Source: an uncultured Clostridia bacterium (GTDB lineage Bacteria; Bacillota; Clostridia; Oscillospirales; Oscillospiraceae). From it: 34,961 nt of DNA. Location of the stretch: contig CAMAKJ010000003.1 in the NCBI GenBank assembly GCA_945836055.1, forward strand, positions 1-34,961, written 5' to 3'. The notes beneath the pieces were generated by a model. That model saw only the letters and a program-made list of their open reading frames with translations. It had not been told where the DNA came from and did not search any database. Positions 8,435-16,751 of the stretch are shown here, piece by piece (position 1 is the stretch's first letter; the number at the start of each line of letters is the position of its first letter). Position numbers and translations under genes: made by a program.

Positions 8435-9506
8435 TAATTTGAAATTGTCCATATTCGGCCAGTCCCACGGAGCCGGAATCGGCATGATATTGGATGGAAT
8501 CCCCGCAGGACTTCCCGTGGATCTGGATGTTCTGCAGGCCTTTCTCAACCGCCGGGCGCCGGGACAGAACGTCTGGTCAACCCCCCGGAAAGAAGAGGAC
8601 CGCCCCGAATTCCTCAGCGGCATTTTGGACGGCTTCACCTGCGGCGCGCCCATTGCGGCGGTCATCCGCAACAAAAACACCCGCTCCGGTGACTACGACA
8701 ACCTGAAGGACTGCCCCCGTCCCGGTCACGCGGACTACACCGCCCAAATCAAGTACGGCGGCTTTCAGGACGCCGCCGGAGGCGGACACTTTTCCGGGCG
8801 GCTCACCGCACCGTTGTGCATTGCAGGCGGGCTGTGCAGGCAGTGGCTGGCGGAGCGGGGCATCACCGTAGCCGCCCATATTGCCGCCATCACCGGTATC
8901 CGGGATACCCCCTTCGATCCCCTCAATCCGGAAGTCAACGCCGTCCGAAGCGAGTGGCCGGTGCTCAATGCGGAAGCCGGGGCAGAGATGCGGGCCGCCA
9001 TTGACGCGGCGCGGATGGCGGGCGACAGCGTAGGCGGCATCGTGGAATGCGCCGTCACCGGCCTGCCCGCCGGCATCGGCGAACCCATGTTCGGCGGCGT
9101 GGAAAGCCGGATTGCCCAGATTGTCTACGGCATCCCCGCCGTCAAGGGCGTGGAATTCGGCGATGGTTTCGCCGCAGCGACGCTCCGGGGAAGCGAAAAC
9201 AACGACGCTTTCACCGTCACGGAGGGCGAAATCCGCACTGTAACCAATCACAGCGGCGGGATTTTAGGCGGCATCACCAACAGCATGCCCGTTCTTTTCC
9301 GGGTGGCCGTCAAGCCCACGCCCTCGATTTCCAAGCAACAGCAGAGTGTATCCCTGAGCCGGGGAGAAATCCAGGAGCTGACCGTCAAGGGCCGCCACGA
9401 CCCCTGCATTGTGCCCCGGGCGGTGCCCGTGGCGGAAGCCGCCGCCGCCATCGCCATATTCGATCTGATTCTGGGCAGCACCCGGACGGACAGGAGGAAA
9501 CCGTAA
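8415..9506 (+). CDS. aroC: Chorismate synthase
   Basis: MSSTYGDNLKLSIFGQSHGAGIGMILDGIPAGLPVD, RPGHADYTAQIKYGGFQDAAGGGHFSGRLT, KGRHDPCIVPRAVPVAEA. Overlaps the aroA 3' end by 20 bp. Confidence 0.97.
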   Translation: MSSTYGDNLKLSIFGQSHGAGIGMILDGIPAGLPVDLDVLQAFLNRRAPGQNVWSTPRKEEDRPEFLSGILDGFTCGAPIAAVIRNKNTRSGDYDNLKDCPRPGHADYTAQIKYGGFQDAAGGGHFSGRLTAPLCIAGGLCRQWLAERGITVAAHIAAITGIRDTPFDPLNPEVNAVRSEWPVLNAEAGAEMRAAIDAARMAGDSVGGIVECAVTGLPAGIGEPMFGGVESRIAQIVYGIPAVKGVEFGDGFAAATLRGSENNDAFTVTEGEIRTVTNHSGGILGGITNSMPVLFRVAVKPTPSISKQQQSVSLSRGEIQELTVKGRHDPCIVPRAVPVAEAAAAIAIFDLILGSTRTDRRKP

Positions 9507-10648
9507 TGGACTTGCATGAAATTCGCGGAGAAATCGACAAAATCGACGACGAGCTGGTGCACCTCTTCTGCCGGCGGATGCACGCCGCCGCCCAGGTCGC
9601 CGACTACAAAAAGGCCAACAATCTGCCCATACTCCAGCCCGCCCGGGAACGGGCAAAGCTCCAGGACGTAGCGGAGAAGGCCGGCCCGGAAATGGCCAAT
9701 TACACCCGGGTGCTGTACTCCATGCTCTTTGAGCTGAGCCGCAGCTACCAGAGCAAGCGAAACGGCGAGCTCAGCCCCCTTTACCAGAGAATCACCCAGG
9801 CCATCGAGAGTACCCCGAAGCTCTTCCCCCAGGCCCCCATGGTTGCCTGTCAGGGGGTGGAGGGCGCTTACTCCCAGATTGCCTGCGAGAAAATCTTCAA
9901 AAGTCCCATGATTCTGTATTTTAAGTCCTTTGAGGCGGTGTTCAACGCCATCGACCAGGGGCTTTGCCAGTACGGCGTCCTGCCCATCGAAAACTCCACC
10001 GCCGGTTCCGTGAAGAAGGTATACGATCTGATGATCGAGCACAATTTCTCCATCGTCCGCACTTTCCGGCTGAAAATCGACCACAATCTGCTGGTCAACC
10101 CGGGCACAAAGCTTTCCGACATCAAGGAAGTGTATTCCCACGAGCAGGCCATCGGCCAGTGCGGGAAGTACCTGCACACCCTGCCCGGGGTCAACGTGAT
10201 TCCCGTGGACAACACCGCCGTTGCCGCTCAGATGGTGGCCCAATCGGGACGGAAGGACGTGGCGGCCCTGTCCAGCCGCGCCTGCGCCGAGCTGTACGGC
10301 CTGGAATGTCTCAGATACTCCGTTCAGGACGAGGGCAACAACCGCACCCGGTTTATCTGCATCAGCCGGAATCTGGAAATCTACCCCGGCTCCGACAAAA
10401 CCAGCATCATGATGATCCTGAACCACAAGCCCGGCGCGCTGTACAAGGTGCTGGCCCGGCTCTACACCCTGGGCATCAACGTCACCAAGCTGGAATCCCG
10501 CCCCATCCCCGACCGGGAATTTGAGTTCATGTTCTATTTCGATCTGGAAACCTCCATCTACTCCGAAGAATACGTCCAGCTCATGTGCGAGCTGGACGAG
10601 CTGTGCGAGGAATTCAAGTATCTCGGCAGCTACACGGAGGTGGTCTGA
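9506..10648 (+). CDS. pheA: Bifunctional chorismate mutase / prephenate dehydratase (P-protein)
   Basis: N-terminal AroQ-type mutase (MDLHEIRGEIDKIDDELVHLFCRRMHAAAQVADYKK), prephenate dehydratase (ACQGVEGAYSQIACEKIF, VLPIENSTAGSV), C-terminal ACT (MMILNHKPGALYKVLARLYTLGINVTKLESRP). True start ATG 9506 (TAATG junction), not ORF start 9047. Confidence 0.95.
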   Translation: MDLHEIRGEIDKIDDELVHLFCRRMHAAAQVADYKKANNLPILQPARERAKLQDVAEKAGPEMANYTRVLYSMLFELSRSYQSKRNGELSPLYQRITQAIESTPKLFPQAPMVACQGVEGAYSQIACEKIFKSPMILYFKSFEAVFNAIDQGLCQYGVLPIENSTAGSVKKVYDLMIEHNFSIVRTFRLKIDHNLLVNPGTKLSDIKEVYSHEQAIGQCGKYLHTLPGVNVIPVDNTAVAAQMVAQSGRKDVAALSSRACAELYGLECLRYSVQDEGNNRTRFICISRNLEIYPGSDKTSIMMILNHKPGALYKVLARLYTLGINVTKLESRPIPDREFEFMFYFDLETSIYSEEYVQLMCELDELCEEFKYLGSYTEVV

Positions 10649-11874
10649 TGCGCTGCGGTCTGCTTGGTAGAACGCTGGGGCACAGCTACTCCCCTCAGAT
10701 TCATAGGCTTCTCGGGGATTACGAATATGATCTCTTTGAAAAAGAGCCGGAGGAAGTGGCCTCTTTTCTGAAAAGCGGGGACTTTACCGGTCTGAACGTG
10801 ACCATTCCCTACAAAAAAGCCGTCATTCCCTGCTTGGACGCCCTGTCCCCGGCGGCGCAGGCCCTGGGGGCGGTGAACACCATCGTCCGCAGAGCCGACG
10901 GCACGCTGTTCGGCCACAACTCGGACTATTTTGGCTTTGCCTATCTTGTCCGGCAAAGCGGTCTGGATGTGGCCGGCAAAAAAGCGCTGGTGCTGGGCAG
11001 CGGCGGCGCGTCCAACACGGTGGTCGCCGTTCTGAAAGCCCTGGGCGCGGAGCCGGTGGTGATTTCCCGCTCCGGGGAGAACAACTACGGCAATCTCAGC
11101 CGCCACGCCGATGCTTCGCTCATCGTCAACGCCACACCGGTGGGGATGTACCCGAATACCGGCGTCTCTCCCGTGGATTTGCGGCAGTTTCCCCGGTTGG
11201 AGGGGGTGCTGGACGTGGTATACAACCCCGCCCGCACCCAGCTGCTGCTGGATGCCGAAGCCCTGGGGCTGCCCTGTGCCAACGGCCTTTGGATGCTGGT
11301 TGCCCAGGCCAAGGAATCAGCAGAGTATTTTACTGGCAGACCCATTGACGACGCGGTGATTCCGTCCATCCACGACAAGCTGTCCTCCCAGATGCAGAAC
11401 ATCGTTCTCATCGGAATGCCGGGCTGCGGAAAAGGCACCGTGGGCGCTCTGGTGGCGCAAAGGCTGGGCCGCAGGCTGGTGGACGCGGATTCCGAAATCG
11501 TCCGCCTGGCGGGGAAATCCATCCCGGAGATATTTGGGCAGGACGGCGAGGCCGTGTTCCGGGACTGGGAAACGAAGGTTCTCGGGGAACTGGGCAAGCA
11601 GTCCGGTCTCGTCATCGCCACCGGCGGCGGCTGCGTCACGATGCAGCGCAACTACCCGCTTCTGCATCAAAACGGCCGTATCTTCTGGCTGAAACGGGAC
11701 ATCGGGAAGCTGCCCACGGATGGTCGGCCTTTGTCTCAAGCAAATCCTCTCACGGAGCTTTACGCCCGCCGGAAAGATTGGTACCATGCCTTCGCCGATT
11801 TCACCGTCAGCAATGACGGCACCCCGGAGGATACCGCCGCAGCCATAATTTCGCTTATGGAGGAATCAAAATGA
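10648..11874 (+). CDS. aroE-aroK: Fused shikimate dehydrogenase - shikimate kinase
   Basis: N-terminal AroE (LLGRTLGHSYSPQIHRLLGDY, GLNVTIPYKKAVIP, GAVNTIV, FGHNSDYFGF, VLGSGGASNTVV, NATPVGMYP); C-terminal AroK (VLIGMPGCGKGTVGALVAQRLGRRLVDADSEIV, FRDWETKVL, ATGGGCV, DGRPL). TGATG junction with pheA. Confidence 0.94.
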   Translation: MRCGLLGRTLGHSYSPQIHRLLGDYEYDLFEKEPEEVASFLKSGDFTGLNVTIPYKKAVIPCLDALSPAAQALGAVNTIVRRADGTLFGHNSDYFGFAYLVRQSGLDVAGKKALVLGSGGASNTVVAVLKALGAEPVVISRSGENNYGNLSRHADASLIVNATPVGMYPNTGVSPVDLRQFPRLEGVLDVVYNPARTQLLLDAEALGLPCANGLWMLVAQAKESAEYFTGRPIDDAVIPSIHDKLSSQMQNIVLIGMPGCGKGTVGALVAQRLGRRLVDADSEIVRLAGKSIPEIFGQDGEAVFRDWETKVLGELGKQSGLVIATGGGCVTMQRNYPLLHQNGRIFWLKRDIGKLPTDGRPLSQANPLTELYARRKDWYHAFADFTVSNDGTPEDTAAAIISLMEESK

Positions 11875-12305
11875 GAATTCTGGTCATCAACGGCCCGAAC
11901 CTGAATATGCTGGGCATCCGGGAGCCAGGGATTTACGGGAAAAACACCTTCGCCGATCTGCTGCAGCTGCTGGAAGACACCGCCAGAGCGGAGAATCTGG
12001 AAGTCGAGCAGTACCAGTCCAACCACGAGGGCGACCTGGTGGACAAAATTCAGGCGGCCTACGGCAATGTGGACGGCATCGTCATCAACCCCGCCGCCTA
12101 CACCCACACCTCTGTCGCCATTCTGGACGCCCTGAAGGCCGTGTCCATCCCGGCGGTGGAGGTGCACATCTCCGACGTGGATGCCCGAGAGCCCTTCCGC
12201 CAGATTTCCTACGCCGGCATGGCCTGCGTCAAGACCATCAAGGGCCACGGCCTGGAAGGGTACCGGGAAGCCATATTGTACCTCAAAGAACACTATGGGG
12301 CGTGA
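11871..12305 (+). CDS. aroQ: 3-dehydroquinate dehydratase, type II
   Basis: MRILVINGPNLNMLGIREPGIYGKNTFADL, QSNHEGDLVDKIQ, INPAAYTHTSVAILDAL, VEVHISDVDAREPFR. ATGA overlap with aroE-aroK. Confidence 0.97.
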   Translation: MRILVINGPNLNMLGIREPGIYGKNTFADLLQLLEDTARAENLEVEQYQSNHEGDLVDKIQAAYGNVDGIVINPAAYTHTSVAILDALKAVSIPAVEVHISDVDAREPFRQISYAGMACVKTIKGHGLEGYREAILYLKEHYGA

Positions 12306-12311
12306 AATTCC

Positions 12312-12416
12312 AAATGCTGAATGCGAAATGCAGAATTGTGGCATTTCCTCCGGAAATGATATTTCAATATGTCCGCGCAGCGGATACCTTCATTTCGCAT
12401 TTTGCATTCAGCATTT
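12312..12416. repeat. Palindromic intergenic repeat-like element with nested hairpins
   Basis: Outer inverted repeats AAATGCTGAATGC (12312-12324) / GCATTCAGCATTT (12404-12416). Inner hairpins ATTTCC-TCC-GGAAAT (12343-12357), ATAT-TTCA-ATAT (12359-12370), TCCGC-GCA-GCGGA (12372-12384). Confidence 0.65.
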
Positions 12417-12435
12417 CCCCTCACAGCATAGAAAT

Positions 12436-12457
12436 CCCGCTGCCGGGAAGCAGCGGG
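12436..12457 (-). terminator. Hairpin terminator downstream of the GtrA-like gene
   Basis: CCCGCTGC-CGGGAA-GCAGCGGG; on the minus strand followed by ATTTCTAT. Confidence 0.6.
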
Positions 12458-12464
12458 GAGGGGT

Positions 12465-12878
12465 TTATTTGCGGAACACCAGCAGCTTGCTGGCAACGTA
12501 GTTGAGAATCACCACCAGAACGCTGGTGATTATCTTCCAGATATTGCCGTTCCAGCCCAGGATGTCCACCGCCAGAAGCAGGATCAGCGTCTCCAGGACG
12601 CCGGAGGCCACGCGGCAGCCCACGAATTTGCTCAGCTCCGGCAGAACGGTTTTCGCCGACCAGTCGTGGCTTTTGAACACAAAGGGCTTGTTGGTCAGAA
12701 ATGCGAAGGCCACAGCCGCTACCCAGGCAATGGCGTTGCTCACCGCCGCCGAAGCGCCCAGCAGGTTGTAAATCGGCAGATACACCAGATAGTTGACAAC
12801 GGTGGTCAGCACGCCGAAAATCAGATAGGTCACAATGTCCCAGTACTTTTCCACCAAAGCGCGTATTTTTTGCAGCAT
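12465..12878 (-). CDS. GtrA-like family membrane protein
   Basis: MLQKIRALVEKYWDIVTYLIFGVLTTVVNYLVYLPIYNLLG...NAIAWVAAVAFAFLTNKPFVFKS...ILNYVASKLLVFRK, the four-TM GtrA pattern. Start trimmed to ATG 12876-12878 with an AGGAG RBS. Confidence 0.88.
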   Translation of the reverse strand: MLQKIRALVEKYWDIVTYLIFGVLTTVVNYLVYLPIYNLLGASAAVSNAIAWVAAVAFAFLTNKPFVFKSHDWSAKTVLPELSKFVGCRVASGVLETLILLLAVDILGWNGNIWKIITSVLVVILNYVASKLLVFRK

Positions 12879-12898
12879 TACGTTTCTCCTAACTTTTT

Positions 12899-13534
12899 TC
12901 ACAGTCCCAACTCTTCTCCCACCAGGACGAACTTGATCCGCCCCGCCGGGCGGCAGTTGCGGGTAATGAGTATCTGGTTGCAGATACACGCTTCACTTTT
13001 GCAGTCGGCACAGGCGCCTGTGACTGCGCAGGGTGTCGGCGTATCGAAGCGCTGCTTGTTCATGGGGGCGGCGACGGTTCTGGCCCGGGTCAAGGCGCTT
13101 TCCAGGGTGTCCGTCACCTTGTTCATGCCGGCAATGACGATCACGGAATCCGGGCCGTAGACAATTGCCGCCACCCGGTTTCCGTTTCCGTCGATGTTCA
13201 CCATCTGCCCGTCCAGGCTGATGGCGTTGGCTCCCGTGAGAAATACATCGGCGCCCAGGCACTGCTTCATGATTTTCTCCCGCTCCGCCGGGGTCTGTCC
13301 CAAATCCCGGTCGATGGCCCGGTACTCCCCCGCCCGGACGGCGTCGATCAGGCCGATCTGCTGGGCGGACATGGCCCCGCCCCAGCCCACGCTGGCGCCC
13401 TTGGGAATCAGCTCCAGCGCCTTTTCCAGCGCCGCGGCCTTATTCGGGCAGTAGTACGCCTCAAAATGGCGGCTCCGGAGATTCTTAACCAGCACCTGAC
13501 CACGTTTTTCATAGCAGATTTGTTTCGGATCCAT
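12899..13534 (-). CDS. LUD-domain protein (lactate utilization LutB/LutC-like)
   Basis: MDPKQICYEKRGQVLVKNLRSRHFEAYYCPNKAAALEKALELIPKGASVGWGGAMSAQQIGLID...GADVFLTGANAISLDGQMVNIDGNGNRVAAIVYGPDSVIVIAGMNKVT. Start trimmed from ORF 13777 to ATG 13534 with a GGAGG-like RBS. Confidence 0.85.
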   Translation of the reverse strand: MDPKQICYEKRGQVLVKNLRSRHFEAYYCPNKAAALEKALELIPKGASVGWGGAMSAQQIGLIDAVRAGEYRAIDRDLGQTPAEREKIMKQCLGADVFLTGANAISLDGQMVNIDGNGNRVAAIVYGPDSVIVIAGMNKVTDTLESALTRARTVAAPMNKQRFDTPTPCAVTGACADCKSEACICNQILITRNCRPAGRIKFVLVGEELGL

Positions 13535-13622
13535 TTGGCATCCCTCCGTTTTTCTTTTATCATACCGCATCGCGGCAGAAAAGTAAAGCCGTGAATCATC
13601 ATGGACAGAGAGGTAATATCCC

Positions 13623-14654
13623 ATGCAGAACATGAATTTCAAGCGCAAGCTCCCCGTTCCCAAGGAAATCAAGGAGCAATACCCCCTGACAGACGCCCTG
13701 GCAAAGGTCAAGCAGGCCCGGGACGCCCAGATCGCCGACGTGTTCACCGGAAAAAGCGACAAGCTGGTGCTCATCATCGGGCCCTGCTCCGCAGACCGGG
13801 AGGACGCAGTACTTGACTACTGCGAGCGTCTGGCAAAGCTCCAGGAGGCGGTTTCCGACCGCCTGATCCTGATTCCCCGGGTCTACACCAACAAGCCCCG
13901 CACCACCGGCGACGGCTACAAGGGGCTTCTGCACCAGCCCGACCCGGAAAAGCGCCCGGACATGCTGGAGGGTGTCATCGCCATCCGCCGGCTGCACACC
14001 AAGGTGCTGGCAAATACGGGCCTTTCCACCGCCGACGAAATGCTCTACCCCGACAACTACCGCTACCTGTCAGACCTGCTGTCCTACGTGGCGGTGGGCG
14101 CCCGGAGCGTGGAGAATCAGGAGCACCGGCTGACCTCCAGCGGCATTGCCGTGCCCGTGGGCATGAAAAATCCCACCAGCGGCGACATTTCCGTCATGCT
14201 CAACTCCATTCTCGCCGCCCAGCATCCCCATACCTTCATCTACCGGGGCTGGGAGGTGGACACCACCGGCAATTCCCTGGCCCACGCCATCCTCCGGGGC
14301 TATGTGAACAAGCACGGCGAGTCCCGTCCAAACTATCACTTTGAGGAGCTGGAATACCTGTACAACGCCTACGCGGCCAAGGGACTTCAGAACATAGCGC
14401 TGATTGTGGATGCCAACCACTCCAATTCCGGAAAGAAGTACGCAGAGCAGCCCAGAATCTGCAAGGAAGTGCTCCACTCCTGCCGCCACAGCGCCGACAT
14501 TAAGGCCATGCTCAAGGGCTTCATGATTGAATCCTACTTAGAGCCCGGCTGTCAGAAGATCGGCGAGGGCGTCTACGGCAAATCCATCACCGACCCCTGC
14601 ATCGGCTGGGACGTGACGGTGCGTCTGGTTCAGGACATCGCAGAGCTGGTCTAA
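13623..14654 (+). CDS. aroG: DAHP synthase, AroG/AroF/AroH type (second, non-homologous-subclass DAHP synthase)
   Basis: KLVLIIGPCSADREDAVLDYCERLAKL, LIPRVYTNKPRTTGDGYKGLLHQPDP, SVENQEHRLTSSGIAVPVGMKNPTSGDI, VDANHSNSGK. Confidence 0.93.
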   Translation: MQNMNFKRKLPVPKEIKEQYPLTDALAKVKQARDAQIADVFTGKSDKLVLIIGPCSADREDAVLDYCERLAKLQEAVSDRLILIPRVYTNKPRTTGDGYKGLLHQPDPEKRPDMLEGVIAIRRLHTKVLANTGLSTADEMLYPDNYRYLSDLLSYVAVGARSVENQEHRLTSSGIAVPVGMKNPTSGDISVMLNSILAAQHPHTFIYRGWEVDTTGNSLAHAILRGYVNKHGESRPNYHFEELEYLYNAYAAKGLQNIALIVDANHSNSGKKYAEQPRICKEVLHSCRHSADIKAMLKGFMIESYLEPGCQKIGEGVYGKSITDPCIGWDVTVRLVQDIAELV

Positions 14655-14671
14655 TCCGGGAGGAATCCAAA

Positions 14672-15211
14672 ATGACAGAAGAACAGATGCTCACCCTGGC
14701 TTATGCCGAGGGCTTCGCCGCCGCAGCGGTACTCGACACGTCGGAAATCGTCTTTGACCCGGCTTTCCGCCCCTACTGCGAGGAAAACCTCTGCGGGCAG
14801 TACGGCGTGAACTACGCCTGCCCGCCGGACTGCGGCTCCCCGGAGCAGATGAAGCAGAAGGTGCTCGCCCATAAAAAGGCGCTGGTGCTGCAGACCATCT
14901 GGCAGGTCGCGGACTTTTCCGATACACCAGCCATCAAGCAGGGAAAAGCTTCCCACAACGCCGCCGCCCTTCGCCTGATGAAGTCCTTGCGGCAGCAGGG
15001 CTGCGACGGATTTCTGGTAGGCGCCAGCGGCTGCGCCCTGTGCTCTCCCTGCGCCAAGAAAAGCGGCGAATCCTGCCGCTTTCCGGAGCTGCAATACTCC
15101 TGCATGTCCGCCTACTGCGTTTTCGTCAAGAAGCTGGCGGACGCGTGCGGCATGGAATACGACTGCGGCGACGGACTGATTGCCTTTTTCGGAATGTATG
15201 TCTTTGATTGA
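14672..15211 (+). CDS. DUF2284 Cys-rich predicted metal-binding protein
   Basis: Cys motifs: YCEENLCGQYGVNYACPPDCGSPEQM, GASGCALCSPCAKKSGESCRFPELQYSCMSAYCVF. Confidence 0.82.
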   Translation: MTEEQMLTLAYAEGFAAAAVLDTSEIVFDPAFRPYCEENLCGQYGVNYACPPDCGSPEQMKQKVLAHKKALVLQTIWQVADFSDTPAIKQGKASHNAAALRLMKSLRQQGCDGFLVGASGCALCSPCAKKSGESCRFPELQYSCMSAYCVFVKKLADACGMEYDCGDGLIAFFGMYVFD

Positions 15212-15225
15212 TTCCTATAGCCGCT

Positions 15226-15256
15226 GCCCCCCATTTCCGGATCGGAAATGGGGGGC
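15226..15256. terminator. Strong hairpin between convergent genes
   Basis: Perfect 14-bp stem GCCCCCCATTTCCG-GAT-CGGAAATGGGGGGC; no clear U-tract on either side. Confidence 0.55.
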
Positions 15257-15266
15257 ATGTTTCGTA

Positions 15267-16739
15267 TTACAGGTTGGTATAGCCCATCAGGCTTTCATCC
15301 ACCACGGCAGCCGTGTCCCGGCCCTCCCGCAGCGCCCACACCACCAGGCTCTGGCCCCGGCGCATATCGCCGCAGACAAAGACCTTTGGCTGGTTCGTGG
15401 CGTATTTCACATCCGCCACATTGCCTCTGGCCGTGCGCTCCACGCCGAAGGCATCGGCCACATAGCTCTCGCAGCCCACAAAACCTGCGGCAATCAGCAC
15501 CAGATCGCACTCCACGGTGAATTCCTCGCCGGTGGGTACCATCATACGCCGTCCGTCCACAACCTTGCTTTCCAGCCGGGCGATCAGCGCGCCGCAGACC
15601 TTTCCCGCCTCGTTCTTATAGAACTCCTTGACGGTGGTCTGGTACTTCCGGGGATCCCGGCCGAACACCGCAATGGCTTCCTGCTGGCCGTAGTCGGTTT
15701 TGAGAACCCGCGGCCACTCCGGCCAGGCGTTGCCGGGGGCACGCTGTGCCGGCGGGCAGGGCATCATTTCCAACTGCAAGATGTCCGTACAGCCCTGGCG
15801 GATGGCGGTGCCCACGCAGTCGTTGCCCGTGTCGCCGCCGCCGATGACCAGAACCTTCTTGCCCTGGGCCGAGATGGCTTTCCCATCGGCAAAGTTAGAG
15901 TCCAGCAAGCTCTTGGTCACGCTGGTGAGATAGTCCACGGCAAAGTGGATGCCCTCGGCGTCCCGTCCGGGAACGGTGATATCCCGGGGCTGCTTGGCGC
16001 CGCAGCACAGCACCACCGCATCGAAGCTGTCCAGCAGCTCCTGGGCAGGCACATCCCGCCCTACGTCAGCGCCGGTGACGAACTCGATGCCCTCTTCCTC
16101 CAGAATCTTTACCCGGCGGTCAATGACCCACTTTTCCAGCTTCATATTGGGAATGCCGTACATCAGCAGTCCGCCCACCCGGTCGGAGCGCTCGTACATG
16201 GTCACCTTGTGGCCCCGCTTGTTCAGAAGATCGGCAACGGACAATCCGGAGGGGCCGGTGCCCACCACCGCAACCCGCTTGCCGGTTCTCGCCGGTGGGG
16301 GAACCGCGTGGATCACGCCGCTTTCGTAGCCGTACTCAATAATCGCCCGTTCATTTTCCTTCACCGCCACGGGACTGCCGGTGGCCATGCCGCAGGTGCA
16401 GGCGGCTTCGCACAGGGCCGGACACACCCGGCTGGTAAACTCCGGGTAGCGGTTGGTGGCAATCAGCCGCTTGGCCGCCAAATCCCACCGTCCCTGATAC
16501 ACCAGGTCATTCCATTCGGGAATCAGGTTGTTCAGGGGGCAGCCGCTGGCCATGCCGCCGATCATCATGCCGCTCTGGCAGAAGGGCACGCCGCAGTCCA
16601 TACACCTGGCACCCTGGGCCTGCTGCTCGTCGCAGTGCAGCGGAATATGAAATTCATTGAAATTTTGGATTCTCTCTTCGGGAGCAATCTCCTGGCTGGT
16701 CTGCCGGGAAATCTCCATAAATCCGGTCGGTTTTCCCAT
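15267..16739 (-). CDS. gltD: Glutamate synthase small subunit
   Basis: 490 aa: MGKPTGFMEISRQTSQEIAPEERIQNFNEFH, QGARCMDCGVPFCQ, CPLNNLIPEWNDLVY, VAVVGTGPSGLSVADLLNKRGHKVTMYERSDRVGGLLMYGIPNMKLEK. Confidence 0.97.
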   Translation of the reverse strand: MGKPTGFMEISRQTSQEIAPEERIQNFNEFHIPLHCDEQQAQGARCMDCGVPFCQSGMMIGGMASGCPLNNLIPEWNDLVYQGRWDLAAKRLIATNRYPEFTSRVCPALCEAACTCGMATGSPVAVKENERAIIEYGYESGVIHAVPPPARTGKRVAVVGTGPSGLSVADLLNKRGHKVTMYERSDRVGGLLMYGIPNMKLEKWVIDRRVKILEEEGIEFVTGADVGRDVPAQELLDSFDAVVLCCGAKQPRDITVPGRDAEGIHFAVDYLTSVTKSLLDSNFADGKAISAQGKKVLVIGGGDTGNDCVGTAIRQGCTDILQLEMMPCPPAQRAPGNAWPEWPRVLKTDYGQQEAIAVFGRDPRKYQTTVKEFYKNEAGKVCGALIARLESKVVDGRRMMVPTGEEFTVECDLVLIAAGFVGCESYVADAFGVERTARGNVADVKYATNQPKVFVCGDMRRGQSLVVWALREGRDTAAVVDESLMGYTNL

Positions 16740-16751
16740 AGTTCCCCCTCC

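Noticed and set aside
9047-9505. N-terminal extension of the pheA ORF (start at 9047)
   Set aside because: It overlaps aroC in another frame with Arg-rich, non-homologous sequence. The real start is ATG 9506, where the chorismate mutase domain begins.
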